A stretch of DNA of 64,000 nucleotides from Gloeophyllum trabeum ATCC 11539 (taxonomy: Eukaryota > Basidiomycota > Agaricomycetes > Gloeophyllales > Gloeophyllaceae), in NCBI RefSeq assembly GCF_000344685.1, contig NW_006920413.1, positions 2,264,615 to 2,328,614 of the forward strand. Direction: 5' to 3'. The notes beneath the pieces were generated by a model. The model was not told the DNA's origin, made no database searches, and saw nothing but the letters and a program-made list of their open reading frames with translations. Made by a program: the position numbers and the translations under genes. Position 1 is the stretch's first letter, and the number at the start of each line of letters is the position of its first letter. This document shows, in pieces, positions 11,611 to 24,291 of this stretch.

Positions 11611-14600
11611 TAACCCATGTAAGTCTTATCCATGACTGCGGATGTGAATTGAGTCTATCTATAATCGGGCCGCCGCAATGAAGCCAACCGGCGGATAGGA
11701 TTTGTAGTGGGGTTAAGCCTAGCGCTCTCAACGGGGCATTACGAATATTTGGTCCTCTCTTCAGATCCATGCCAGTAATAATATTTCTTGTGCAGGACAT
11801 CTGAACCTCCGGGCGATCGCGGGCGAGCGTATGTCAGCCGCCATCCCCACTACTAGTACTGCATGTGGCAGAAGGACCAAGATAGGCGTCTCCGGACAGA
11901 GCGCACCCGGGGCATATTCCTGTCGCCTAGAATCAGAGCGAAAGGTGGGTTATGCGGAACGAGAAATTGTTCTTGTTCTGAGTGGCCTCCCTATGCCTTC
12001 ACCGTAATATCCACTGCCCGTCAGTCACCAACCTTGTCTGTGTAGTGTTGCCAGCGGCAGCAGCAAAGTGTCTGCCAGTTGACATGGCAGGCAAGCTAGG
12101 TGCAGGATGGCATTCTAAGTGAAAGCAATGTCGCCTTCCTTAGACAAGTAGAGCGGTCATGATATTCCTGTAATCCCTCCATTGACCTTACGCCACCAGA
12201 CGCACCGCGCACTCGAGACTCGTTAGGACTGACAAGCTTGTACCCTATAAGTAACTCCAATGAGTTGGAGCCTGCTGGTTGGCCATTTCATTCTTACCCA
12301 GCTATTACAGCGGCTTCCTCCGGTACCAGGCCCTCTTCGCACTAGGCAGTACCCGTATTTATCAAGCCACCATAACATAGCAATGGACTAGCAAGTGGGG
12401 CATTTCTAGTTTTGCAGATCAGTATCAAGATAAAGCTTGATGATCAAACCTTGGACCTATCTAACGTTGGTTGGTTCTGGGCCACCTGCAGAAGCTATCC
12501 TGCGCGAGGGCGATGCATCGATGCCACGAAGCACCGCTCAAAAGTACTGTTCCGCACAGCTATCTTCATTCCTGAATTGTCGGTATAGACTTGTAACATG
12601 ACGGATCTGTAGACCTGGTGTAGCTCTCTGAGAAATGCCTATGTGCCGATTTCGTCCTATTCTCCAAAAGGAGCAATATACAATTGCCTGAGTCATGAGC
12701 AATGCCAATGACTAGCTGACAAATTGTTACCTTGGCTATGCGTAAGAGCTCAGAAAGGCGGTTACTCCGATACAGAACAGTTGACCGTCCATTGCCGATG
12801 GAATTGCTTCAAGACGCCTACCTTTCCGAATCATCCAGTTCGTCCAACAGGTCCGGCGGGGCCCCTTGTCAGCAACGAAGTCCCGGACATTTGATCTGAG
12901 TTTGACGGCTATAATAAGAAGCCAAGGATAGAGTCATATATCGAGTACTTGCTTCAAGGGGTCCGGTGGGCTGCGTTGAGCAGCCTTGGAGAATGCTGTC
13001 CCTCGGCATCACCGCGACTCTCTCAGTGAAATATTTCCGGTAACAGGCCTGGCGAGACACAGTAGGAACATCGAGAGCGAGACGTCCCTTCCTGGGCTGC
13101 GCATCTCGATATGGTCATCGCTGGGTCCAAACTGGTCACGATGTTTAGAAGATTCGAGCTCCACCAGGCACCTCGACGCCTTTCCTTGAGACACACCCCC
13201 ATACGAAGCTTCCAGGATCCTGAGAATGGACGCGGTAACCTTGGACAAAATCCAGGCACTCAGGTGCCATAGGCCTGAGAGACGGTACTAGCGTGACATC
13301 CGGGCGCCTAGAGACAGGATGTGTGGATCGGACGTTGAACTCGAAATCAAGCCAACGCACGTACACGGAGCCATATTGTTCGTTCAACAGGTACACTTGG
13401 GGAAAGTTAGGTCGCAATCAACCTCCATACCTGTACCCTCCATTGGGGAAGATTTTCTTACAAGGAAGAGCATATAGTGATATTGTCTGCGTACCGGAGG
13501 TTTGATGGTAAATCTTGCTTGAGACGGATCTCTAGGTGCAGTTGGGAATGGTTGACATTTCAGGCTAAGTGGCTTGTGCATGAACGACGTTGAAGATTGG
13601 AAGGTGAGGCGACAGGTATTCAAACGATTTATCCATAGCTTGTTAAGTTACCTACCAGGAGATCCAATCTAGACGTTGGTCACTGATAACATTCTTCAGT
13701 ATCTTGGTGGCCCACCGGGTGCGATTGGACCAGGTCCTATCACGCAGCGCTGTATGTAATATTGTCTATGTGGCAAGTTAGAGACATGTCCGTATTGCGG
13801 AAGCGTTAGTCCCCTGTGGAGATTCGTTGCTGGCGCGAGGTCACGAGAGATACGCCTTTCCAGCTAACTGCCAAATGGCAGCGGGAGTCTGGTTTTTACT
13901 CGCAGATCCTGCTCCAATGCCACACAAATCCCAATGACCAGGGATAGCAAGTATGAAGCTCGGAGGGCGGCGAACTGCCCTTTCGAGAGTGTGAGCGCCC
14001 TTCTCGGAGCGGCGGGTATAGAGCCGCCCCTGCCGCCTTTGGTGGGGTAAAGTGATGGCAGGCGCCCCAGCGCAAAACATTTGACCCCCCGCTCATGTCT
14101 TGCAGTTAGCCAACAAGGTTTTCAAGTGCCGCTACGCGTCGTTGCGCATGTCCGTTCCGTGTTTTCTTTTGGATGGCGAAGTATACCCTGCTTTCTGTGT
14201 TCACCGATCATTCTACTTAAACATTTAAGCGTGTCAGCTCTCTGGGGAACCGAAACGCTTATTCCATGTAGCATCTTGAAGGAGCGTGTCCCCGACTCGG
14301 ATATATAGTTCAGTTACAGCCAAACTGGAACGGGAAGCTGGGAACACTTACTTAGTGACCTCCGACGACATCCGCGGCGAAGCTTATCCTGAACTTAGCC
14401 ATGAGAAGCTACATAGGAAGAAGCCAGCAGCAGAGCCTAAGAAGGCGGCTTCTCCGCGGCCTCGTTGTGGCCATAGCGGGGGTTTTAGTACAGGAAGTTC
14501 GTGGCTTTGCGCGCATCAGTTCGGCCATTAGCAGGGAGTATCTTAAACCTTTCATATAAGCAATAATCCAGAAATATGACAAGTTCCGCGATGCAGGACA

Positions 14601-16404
14601 GCAATATAGGGCTAGCACTAATGCCTCTCGGGCCAACCGGAGGCGGAATCATTGTATTCGCGCTCAGCGACGCAGTAGCGCACAAGGATCGGGAGCTTTG
14701 CATGACAGGTCAGTTGATCCTAGCTCTCCAAAGGGGTAGAATGCCAGTGACTGGCTCCTTCGATGTTCGGTTCCGTTAATTGACTGACAGCACCGGAGAA
14801 AGAGGTAAGGAGGTAATTTACTAATATCCTCCCGCATCACTACTAGGCTAGAGATGACATGATGGCCCTGGTCACCTGTGGACGAATTAGTGAACGCTTC
14901 ACAGGCAGTCATCTTAAACCCCTGTCAGGTATCGATTCCTACCAAGCTGCCGCGAATACATGGTAAAAGAGTACTGAGAGCATGTAGGTACTCCTACGAG
15001 ACCCCAGCTAGAGACTGGGTGAGGCTGTGATCATTGTCCGAGTCCGCTCCATGGAGCAAAGTTGTGCCAATCACTTCTGACATTGCTCTGACATTGTAGT
15101 CACTAGGTCAGGAGATCAGTAGGAAGGGGGATGCCGTCAGAGGGACACGGGTACTAGCTGACAGGCGCAGGCTTGGTGCCGCAGCGCCAGGAATGGTGCT
15201 ACGCCAAAACAGTCAGTCATGCGCCCTCTCGAGAAGATCTACTGCAGTTTCTTATACACAATTCACCAACGTTCCTACAGGCTGAAGCTGTAACTCCGAC
15301 GGCATCACCAGAGGCAGGCTCGAATCTTGATCAGTAGCATCGAGATGCCCACTTCGCATCCGAAACGCCACAAACCACTCGCTAATCTCGACGGAGCACT
15401 GCAATACCCGAACCTCTATTCCGCATAGTACGTACATGGTCATTTTGATGTCTTGACATATGACGTGGGATTCCTCGAAGTATGTCCGAACGTCATTGTA
15501 TCAGGTAAGTACCGAGCCCAACTCGTGGACTTCTCGTTAATGATTTGAGAACATAATTCGACCGACGACCCTTGACAGTACAGTATGACATCAGGTTTTC
15601 AACCCAAACTTAGATATCTCTGCCATAGTTACCAACACCCAAAAGAGAACGTCATCACCGGATATCAGGATCTAAGCCTTTCTTGCCGCTTCCCATTGTG
15701 GTTGCCGAAATCCTTGGACTTGAGGGTATTGAGTGGCAAACCGGTTATCCTATCCCTCTTATGTAGTCGGACCCATCGAGACGCGCAGCAGGAAGATCAC
15801 GACTTACGAGTTGAGTCAGCCATCATGCACCCTGGATTAAGTATCTGTTCCTGAAGCGAGCTAAGGTCTTTATCAGGATGATGCCAGCACCTAGATAGCC
15901 ATATGAATCTCCAGCTGAGTCCCGCATTCGGCGCTTGCGCTCGTCGAGGCTCGTTTCCAAGATCTTCAGCTTCTGGTCCCTGAAGAGCGCCACAATTGTC
16001 AGTAACTCATCTTCCCCGCGTATTTTTCTTGCATTAGGCTAAGACGAACTAACTTTCTATGGCGACACAGCCCTGGGCCGAGATGCACGGCCGCTCTACA
16101 GACCCGCTCGCCGAAGTGTCCAATCTTGCAGGAACCCACATCTGACCTGATAAGCCTACCAACGCCGTTCCCGGTAGCCTGACTGTTCCCCGTCTTTGGG
16201 GTCCGATGAATGGAGGACTGTGCCGGGTGCGTGCTATTTCCTGACATTTGATCTAATCATTCGGTCGGGATGTCTCGTATATTGGGGATGTTGTACAGGT
16301 GCCGTGCTAGCAGCGTGACAGTTAGCGCTTCTCCGACCGCTTTATGAAGGCGTCGCTTCAAAGATCGGGCTTACCAGCACAGTCCTTCCGCACCGACAAA
16401 CCTT
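11611..16404. other. Gene-poor region, no recognisable gene
   Basis: About 4.8 kb with only short, overlapping open frames (all below about 90 codons). No domain, transposase, reverse transcriptase or tRNA was recognised. One stretch on the minus strand (about 15850-15990) translates to a helical peptide, LKILETSLDERKRRMRD followed by SYGYLGAGIILIKT, which could be a relic exon but has no supported partners. Confidence 0.5.
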
Positions 16405-17232
16405 ATGTCCCACCACCGTCGCCGCAGCCTTCAGGCGTCCGACAACGCCACGTATGGGGGACAATGGGCTAACACTAATCAGTATGCGCAAGGCTATCCT
16501 TCATCAGCTAGCCAAGTTCCATACGACTCATCTTCGTCCTCACCTTATGGTCATCCACCATCGTCACAAGCCTACATAGCTGCCGGACAGGACTACAGTG
16601 CAACTTACGACCCTGCCTTGTCCCAGCAAGGGACATCGCCCACCGCCTACCAAGACGGATCCTATTTTGCGGGCCAGCAATCCTCCTACGTTGACGCATT
16701 CGGGAGATCGCGTGCGCAGCAGAGTTCCTCTCATAATGGTCAATCACAATACTCGTCGGGTCAAGGAGTAACACCAGCGCACAGTTACTCCGCCTCACAA
16801 GGTCGCCCCTCTCATCCCCGCAGCCATTCCCATTCATATTCGCTCTCGGCCAGCCCTTCTGCTCAGCCCGGAGCATACGGATCGCCTCAGGCCTACAGTA
16901 ACTCCGCGCACTCGATTCCGTCGCCATATGCCCCTCAGGTGCCGTACATGCTGGCGCGGGGTGGAGAACAATACCCCGCCTCCCCCGCTCGCCCATTTTC
17001 TTGCGATATGTGCGCCTTGTCTTTTAATCGTCAACACGATTTGAAACGGCATCGCGACACGCATACTGGAGAGAAGCCCTTCCTATGTAACGGTGGATGC
17101 GGTAAGACCTTCACGAGAAAGGATGCACTCAAGCGTCATCAGGTCAGCTCGCATCTTTCCCTCATATTTATGCGGACTCATGAGTACCGGCAGCTTGTCA
17201 AGGGGTGCGGAACGCAAGAGGAGACATACTAA
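16405..17232 (+). CDS. Two-finger zinc-finger transcription factor
   Basis: Probable nuclear DNA-binding regulator. The first about 190 residues are a Ser/Gln/Tyr/Pro-rich disordered region (start MSHHRRRSLQASDNATYGG). It is followed by a classical C2H2 finger (FSCDMCALSFNRQHDLKRHRDTH), the linker TGEKP, and a second finger beginning FLCNGGCGKTFTRKDALKRH. A 51-nt intron with GTCAGC donor at 17143 and CAG acceptor at 17193 is predicted; its removal gives RHQLVKGCGTQEETY and TAA at 17230-17232. In the spliced form the last ligand of finger two would be Cys (H-x5-C). The intron is a multiple of three with no stop, so the unspliced message is also open and gives H-x4-H. The two-finger arrangement at the C-terminus behind a disordered arm resembles fungal stress or nutrient regulators, but no target can be named. 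Confidence 0.8.
   Translation: MSHHRRRSLQASDNATYGGQWANTNQYAQGYPSSASQVPYDSSSSSPYGHPPSSQAYIAAGQDYSATYDPALSQQGTSPTAYQDGSYFAGQQSSYVDAFGRSRAQQSSSHNGQSQYSSGQGVTPAHSYSASQGRPSHPRSHSHSYSLSASPSAQPGAYGSPQAYSNSAHSIPSPYAPQVPYMLARGGEQYPASPARPFSCDMCALSFNRQHDLKRHRDTHTGEKPFLCNGGCGKTFTRKDALKRHQVSSHLSLIFMRTHEYRQLVKGCGTQEETY
17143..17193 (+). other. Frame-preserving 51-nt intron in zinc-finger gene
   Basis: Donor GTCAGC is weak relative to the GTRNGT pattern of neighbouring introns; the acceptor is CAG. Length is 51 nt and it contains no in-frame stop. It falls exactly between the first zinc-binding histidine of finger two and the residue that completes the site. Confidence 0.6.
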
Positions 17233-17590
17233 AGGCGCCTATGCAAGGTCAGCAGTGTCAGTCAGAAAACAGACATACAAGAGATATTGACTATCGTGAC
17301 GTAGCCGGTATTGAAACATTCTAACATATTTCGTGCGTAGTCGAGCTTTGTCCCTGCTGTCGTTGGCTTTCTTGGACGTGATCTCGCAAATGATGGTACA
17401 TAAACGAAGAACCTAATATCTGTATCCCTAGCATAGTAGAAAGCGCCAGTAATATACTAGATGATTGGAAACGGGAAGATCAACAGCCTGAGTCAACCCC
17501 GTACCTTGTACCAGCCAGCGAGTGAATTCTGGACAATGCCTTTCCAATAACCACTATAAGCCGCTTGCCGGCATTCGCCAAGTGTCCACT
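17233..17590. other. Convergent intergenic spacer
   Basis: Region between the 3' ends of the zinc-finger gene (plus) and NAA50 (minus). No coding signal is seen; it should hold both 3' UTRs. Confidence 0.5.
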
Positions 17591-18230
17591 TTATGAAAGG
17601 GATACGATAGCCTTTTCGAGAATCCACGCATCGTGTGGTTCGATCTTCTTATAGTAATGCTCATGAACTCGGACCTCCGTGAAGCCATGTTTTTCGTAGA
17701 ATCGCTTGGCTGCGGTGTTAGAGACCTGAACATGGAGATAGACATGGCTGATCTTCGGCTTTGTGCTAACAGCAGCCGCAGACAGAATAGCTTCGAGGCC
17801 TTGCGATCCAAGACCTAGTGAGCGATATGGCTGGATGGATGTCATCAATACTAGAACAATCAGCGAACTAGAGCGTAACCAACAGCCAAAACACCCATCG
17901 TCATGAGATACAATTTGGCTGTCCCCCCAGGTTGAGGCTCCAATCTACTGCAGATGATACCGACGGGTACGTCATTATAGTAGACTGCCATATCACGAAC
18001 GTCGGTCAATTTCGGGGGTGATCAAGGCAAGCTGGGCAACTTTGTAACTTACTAAGTTTGCAGTAATCTTCCAACTCAGGGGCCAGGATGTCTCGATAGA
18101 GTTTATCGCTGTACTTGATGGGAAAGAGAACCGAGTTAAGCTTTCGTACAGTGCCCAGGTTATTCGGTGTCAAGGACGCGAAAGAGACCTTCGACGCCAA
18201 CCGCGTCTTCGGTGTAGTGGCGGAAGACAT
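17591..18230 (-). CDS. NAA50: N-alpha-acetyltransferase NAA50-like (GNAT family)
   Basis: Acetylates protein N-termini, in many eukaryotes in association with the ribosome-bound NatA complex. Start is the ATG at 18230 (MSSATTPKTRLASKVSFASL). Exon one contains NLGTVRKLNSVLFPIKYSDK and YRDILAPELEDYCK. The middle exon (about 17890-17990) gives YYNDVPVGIICSRLEPQPGG and KLYLMTMGVLA. The last exon holds the acetyl-CoA loop YRSLGLGSQGL (R-x-x-G-x-G) and HVQVSNTAAKRFYEKHGFTE, the usual GNAT C-terminal signature, ending YKKIEPHDAWILEKAIVSLS. Two short introns are required and both preserve frame. The order of motifs is that of NAA50/San proteins, so the family call is firm. It is convergent with the zinc-finger gene. 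Confidence 0.93.
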
Positions 18231-21200
18231 ACCGTAGTTCGTGGGAAACCGTCTCAATCAGGCTGGGTTCTCCTTTCCTTCCAGCTCGAAGCCTCGAACT
18301 TCGTAAGTAGTTCGTACTCAGGTACTGTGGCTCTAACGTCCTTGCCTTGTGGATTATACGCGCTGTATTTCTCCCGTTGCCTTGGCATACCCTCGGTGTC
18401 GTCTTGTGTGACGTCTCTAACAGCAATCCTAATAGGAATGAATGGACTATTATTGATAACATCTTGTCTCCCCGGGCCTAGGTATGCTTTCCCGCACATT
18501 TAAGGGTGGCAGAGATAGCACCCAGGTAAGGAGATAGTGCGGGCCACTCGCAAGGCCGTCAGGATGAGGATTCTCTATCGGAAGCAGCCTTGACTCGCCG
18601 CTCTCGTAATACAGGGGATTAGCTTTACAAGTGGCGCCTCTTGGATGCGTCAAATCGACATTGTACTACCACAACGCTAGTTCGCTCAACGTCCTATTTC
18701 TGAATTTGGACTCACGAAATATGCGGACTCGCTGAGTCAAAATCCTCTTTGTCTATCGGGACCAATTTTTGCCATGATGTTTTGTGCAGAACTGACGACC
18801 GCGGAGGCATCTCTTCGAAACACAGTATACAGGAGTGCGGGACTCACCGCGATTCTTGATCTGTGTAATGGAGAATCCTTCGATCTGACTTCTAGTAGCG
18901 TGCGTCTCAAGTTTCCATCACTTTGTGCACTCTTTGAAACAGAAGTGCAGGTCCCAATCCAGATTCTGGCGGGTGCCGGACAGAGAGATCTTCACTTGAA
19001 TCGTCAGAAGGGTTCTTACGTATGCTCGGAATGCCGTCAAGCCTCTAGGATGCATGCGGAATGCTTTCGCATGTTACCGGGCGGTCTTCCGCTGGTATGG
19101 CATGCCCCGTTGCTGTGCCGTCCGACTTACCCTGGATGGTTCAATCGTCTAGCGGATGTGGATGAACTTATACGAAGATTGACTTTAGCTGCAGACTCCC
19201 GGTAGGCCGGCGACTCCCTGAAGAACTGTCCTCGCAGCAATAGGTGGAGCTTTGTAAACTGATATGGTGACAGGAGTTCGTATGAGTTCGCCCCGTAGGT
19301 TACTACGATCCCGAGGCTCCGCGAGGTTGCAACCTGGCGCTCATATGCAGAATTCCTTCGGCATCACCCAGCAGCAGTCCCGCCCTGCATGGGCGTTTTG
19401 TTGCCTTCAGTATCTTCTGCTGGACTCTGTGCCCAAGTATCGCTTTGGCGCCGTGGAAGTTTCAAAGCCGCTATTTTGCGACAGTCACTGTGCCTGGTTA
19501 GTTCGGTAAAATATCGACCCGAATTTGCTAGTGCCAACAGTGCATCTCCTGAAACATGCTTCCGCTATATAACGCCGACCCCTGGTATCGTGGCCATCAC
19601 TCATTGCCAAAAAATTGGTATCATGCCTACAACAGTGGGGTGAGTGGGAGTGGTTATGAGGGCAGTACACCAGCTGTTTTCCAGCTCCTTTCCGCTACTG
19701 AATTTCATTAGGCGGCCTGGTGAGATTGGTGACATCAATGAATTAATATGAGCACGTTTGCTCCTGTCAAAGCCTCGCAGAAGCCAGAAGATTCTCCGAG
19801 GCAACGTCTCTGAGCGAAGTGGGTGCCAAGGCCGTATATGGCACATAAGTGGCTGATTGAGATTATTACTAGCCACCTGCGGGGAAGCCCTGTGCTCCTC
19901 GGTCCCTTCTTCAGCCACAGAGGGCGATGCCTCTATACATCCAGGAGACGATCGATTCTTCGGTGGGAGGGCGCTGGGCGGCCTCAAGATAATCACGTCC
20001 GTTCCACTTCGTCATCGCTAATTGCGGAAAGCCCGAGCTCTATCTTGTCACCTTCGTCGTGTCACTCACTTTGTATTCTCCAGTGCCTGCTCGGACGTCC
20101 ATCTGCGCAGCCATCTCAAATTCGTACGTCAGATACGGTACGACGAGCCCGTTTGGCAAACCACGCCCGAAGCAAGGGCTGCCTGTGAGTGCGTCCGCGT
20201 CGTTTCTGGTTTCGGTGCGTCCCTACTGAATTACGGATGTTGTCCAAACGTGACCTTTCAGTTGATGCTCTGGTGAGGGATGTTAAGGCCGTGCAAACTC
20301 GACATGCTCTTGGGCATCAAAGCAGGCTCCATTACTGGTCTGTTTTCCCAACCTCCAAAAATAATACCGTGGGTGATCTTACACAAGGTAGATGTATATA
20401 CCTGCCCGGGTATCCATCAGCAAAGATGGTTGCCATCGTCAACTTCCATCTGGGCGCACACATAGTATGCCCCCTTCGAGTCCGGAGCGGAAGTATGGTT
20501 TCCTCGGTATGCTTGGGTTATCTTAGCCTGCGTTGGTTTCATTCTCTCTGATATCTGCTGCAGTGTAGGCCTCCCCGGAAGGCTTTACCCACGTTCTGGC
20601 TCAGAACGACTGGGACAATGCCTCTCTGACTACTAGTAGCCAATTATCCTCGTGCGTAGTCTCCGTCACGTACTGACTGTGAGTAGAGGCCCATTTCCCC
20701 AGCAATATGTGTGGATGTATTGGGGAACAGACGGGAATCCTGATTCGCGAAGTATCTGGTAACAATGCGTTGATAGCGGGCTTCCTGTTTATGTAGATTG
20801 ACCTCAGATGCAGCGAAGCTCCCGAACATTGCAACAACCTTTCGCTTGAGCACTTGTCGCTTTGCTTTTTTGAGGAACGCCACTCAGATCAGAGTCTTGC
20901 GTCGCCATCCCACCGCCATACCCGTCGATCTTATCATGTACACGCTCACCCTTCGCGATGCAGATCCTCACAGCATACACCTCCCGAGAACTTCTCAAGA
21001 TAATCTTGGGATCGGGCCCTATATATATCGGGACTCTCGTGGCGCATGATGCCCATCTGACATCTGACGGGAGCATCCGGGTCACGCATGCTCTGTGCTC
21101 AAGCCAACTCCAGTACCCGAAGAGAATGTCGATGATGCGAGGCTACTGTATTCACAGGCAGAGTTGCATAAGAAGATTACGACTGAACTGCACTCTGCAG

Positions 21201-22116
21201 AACCCTGACCAGGGACTTATTGATATCCGTGGTCGCCACATGTCCTCCTTGGTCCAGACGGGTTTCTGACGGCGGGCATAGTGTGAGGAGTCGGAACTAT
21301 AATTATTAGATCCCCCTGTTTAACGTACACGAGGCGTAATTCTCTGTAGAAGTAGTCCATACAAGCACACAGTACTCTATATGACCAAGAAAACGACAGA
21401 GCCAAGACGCGCGGTCCTACATAGGTGAATGACATCCCGACACCGAGTTGGATAGAGACGCGACGAAACGCAGATCCGCGGCAAAGTACCATCTCAGGGC
21501 CACGGAGAAATTAACTGTCCGTCCTGGGAGGAGACTCGGTGGCAGGCGATGTGTCCAATAAACCTGGATCTCTCCGACTGGAGCTCGGTCGCGACACGCT
21601 AAGATGGAAAGTCAGTTAGTGTTGGCCTATATACCATCCCAGCACCAATTATGGGGAAGAAGATACAGGAGAGAATGGAACCGAATAGTCAAGGTACATG
21701 ACGAAACGAGAGGTACACAATCCAAGGTGATACAAGTAACACAGTAAGAAAAATTCTTTGTGACCAACGTTAGGATGAAACTAAGCAGACAGAAGACACA
21801 GACATTGGACCCGGTCAAGACCGACGGATTAAAGCCCATCCGAGAGACAGAGCGGGATGATATCCCCATTCACGGATTGACTGGCTCGGAAATGCAATTG
21901 GAAGAGCCACCTAGAGCCATTTGGAAAGCAAGGACCAACTCCAGCTGCTAGGCCCGACAAAGCGGTATATGCGCTTGCTTTTGAAGTAGAACAAAGATAA
22001 CGTTGAAGATTGAAGATGCAGCATGATGAAAAGCGACGAAGAAACCAAAGTCAATCATAGAAGTAGGGAGGGAAGAGGAATAATAATAATAAGATATGAA
22101 GACCCAGCAGAGACAC
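18231..22116. other. Gene-poor region, no recognisable gene
   Basis: About 3.9 kb upstream of NAA50 and downstream of the MAPKK. The longest open frame is 143 codons (18774-19205) and shows no domain or plausible splice partners. A short TAA/TAATAA run lies near 22079-22092. Nothing else supportable was seen. Confidence 0.5.
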
Positions 22117-23948
22117 TCACCTGCCGTCCTGGCCCCGCTTGCTAGGCCTCGGCCAGCCCCATACCTCGCGGATCCACCGTGCCATGTTCACTTCCTGTTG
22201 CATCACGCGCAGCAGCCACGGATGCTGCAGCATGTCCTCGGGCGTCGGACGTTCGCTTGCCGATACCGTTAACCTGGCGATGCGTAAGCCATATATCCGC
22301 AGCCGGGGAAACAAAGTAATTGAACGCACGTCAGCCGGATGAAGTCCTTCATCTCAGCGCTCCATGTCGCCTCCGCGTCGTCTTCTAGTCGAGGAGGCTG
22401 TTGGGGTCGAAATCAGCATCAGCATCGGATCAATATATGACACGATCCCAAGGCGGTCCAAGGAATGCAGGAATTGGATCTAGGGGAAGGAACTCGGGAA
22501 TGCAATACTTACGTCTGACTGGGTAATGTACATCATGAGTTCGATCGGTGGGAGGTCGTTTGGGAAAGGGAAACGGTTCTGGACGAGCTCGAGCAGTGAT
22601 ATGCCTGTTGACCAGACGTCGGATCGAATCGTGTATTCGTTCCCGCATATACGCTCGGGCTGCAGAATTACAGCATCGCTTAGTGGGTAGGCCCTTGGTG
22701 ACGCATGATGAATACTTACCGCCATGTAGAAGCTTGTGCCGGTAAATGTACCTGCCATCGAGTTTACCAGCTCTCCTGACACTCCGAAATCGCACAGCTT
22801 GACAACGCCTTGCTTCGACAAGAGTATGTTGGACGGCTTGATGTCTCGATGGATCGTCTTCTGCTGGTGCAGGTAAGCAAGACCTTGTAAGACCTGAGAT
22901 TGTGTCAGAATCATCCATCTCATAATATCGCGCTAATACACACCCCCTCCGCCAGTCGTCCCGCAACCTTCTCACCAACCCGCCCGCCTCTGTCCTTAAT
23001 CCTCTTTCCTACCGCCTCCAGACTGCCTCCCTCACAGTACTCCATCAGCACCTTGACCTCACTGTCGCTAGGACTGATGTATGCGCCATAGAATTTGACA
23101 ATATTCACGTGTCGCGTCTTCGTAACCATCGCGAGCTCTCGCAGGAGCTGCTTCATCGGCGCCTCGCGGGTCGTGATCGTCTTGCGAGCCATAATAAACC
23201 CGTTCCGCTTGTCCTGTACTTTGTGCACTGAGCCGCCCGCGCCCTCCCCAAGCCTGGCGAGCTCGAGCAGGACGTCGTCTGAATAGGCCTGCGGTAAGGG
23301 CATCTGCCGTTGGGCATCGCTCTGTGTGGAAGGGGGCGAAACAGACTGAGAGATAGTGGTCGCAGAACGCAGTTCCTCCGAGCTCTTGCGAGACGACGCC
23401 TCCGTATCAGACGAGCCAGACGTAGTCGTGACGGCGATATCGTCTATCGTCCGCCGCAGATCCTCCATCGTGTCCAGGGCGACGCGCCTCTGGCCATTCG
23501 TATCAGGCCGGATGGTCCTATCGTTCCCCTCGTCTCCATTCCCATTGTCAAACCCCTCCTGCGCCGGGCCACCATAATACCCTCCTCCGAAGGGATTGTG
23601 AGATGTCGGCGAATCAGACGTGTCCGATGAGCCACGGGCATCTGCAGTTGGGATTTTGAGCTGAAGACGTCCCTTGGGGGTGGTAGGCCGTTGCGATGGC
23701 CTTCCCGGAATCTGGAGGCTGAGGGCAGGTGCTGGTGAACGAGAAGCTGGTGAACGGGATCTGGGCGGTGCTAGGCTGTTGGGAGGCGACAATGAGAGGT
23801 TGTTGTTCGAGTTCTCTCTAGGTTTCCGAATGTTCAGCGGCGCGGTCTCTGGCAGCGGTAAGAAGGGGAGTTGCGGCGGCGCCGGAGACGTCGAGCGCGG
23901 CAAGCTTCGGGGGCCAATGGGCCTGGGATGGGCACTTGTAGAATGCAT
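22117..23948 (-). CDS. MKK1: MAP kinase kinase, MKK1/MKK2 type (cell wall integrity)
   Basis: Dual-specificity kinase expected to phosphorylate the Slt2/Mpk1-type MAPK. The N-terminal about 220 residues, from ATG at 23948, are a Pro/Ser-rich disordered arm. The kinase domain begins [20 protein letters not shown], with the ATP lysine in FIMARKTI. After an intron come [20 protein letters not shown] (catalytic loop HRDIKPSN) and [19 protein letters not shown] (DFG and the S-x-x-x-T activation region). An intron splits the MA/PER motif before [18 protein letters not shown]. Later exons give [18 protein letters not shown] and [18 protein letters not shown]. The activation-loop wording [19 protein letters not shown] is diagnostic for MKK1/2 rather than Ste7 or Pbs2. 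The annotated stop directly follows CAG/GTGAGT, so one more 3' exon outside the marked end is possible. Confidence 0.92.
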
Positions 23949-24291
23949 CGCTAGCCAAGGACGGCAGACAAGGACAGGCCCTGCGACCGCGCAAGGGTGT
24001 TATGGCGGCTGCTATGCACAAAGTATAATTAAGGACGTTGCGGTCACGGCCTGCCCGCTGCGCGAAGCAATCATGCTGGCAGGAGCCACCCGCACGCAAC
24101 TCGCATCCAGACAACTCCCCAGAACGGCATGAGAACAACGTGTTTTAATTGCGGTGTTTCCTGCAGCCTGAGGCACATGCATGCGAGGCTGGAACACCTT
24201 GCACCGCACAGCAGCTGGACATTTCATCTCAATTGTCCGAGGCAAAAAATACTCCCACAAAGATAAGGAATGGTAGAGTGTTAAGAAGTAT
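23949..24291. other. Spacer upstream of MAPKK with tRNA 3' flank
   Basis: Holds the promoter side of the MAPKK gene and the 3' flank of the tRNA-Gly gene. No protein gene is evident; the open frames here overlap the MAPKK on the other strand. Confidence 0.5.
24244..24249 (-). terminator. Oligo-T run, possible RNA polymerase III terminator
   Basis: On the minus strand there is a run of six T about 43 nt after the tRNA 3' end. Pol III stops at T runs, but this one is rather distant, so the link is tentative. Confidence 0.35.

Noticed and set aside
18774..19205. 143-codon open frame with two CxxC-like spots
   Set aside because: No recognised domain, no plausible splice partners, and surrounded by non-coding sequence; length is within chance for GC-rich DNA.
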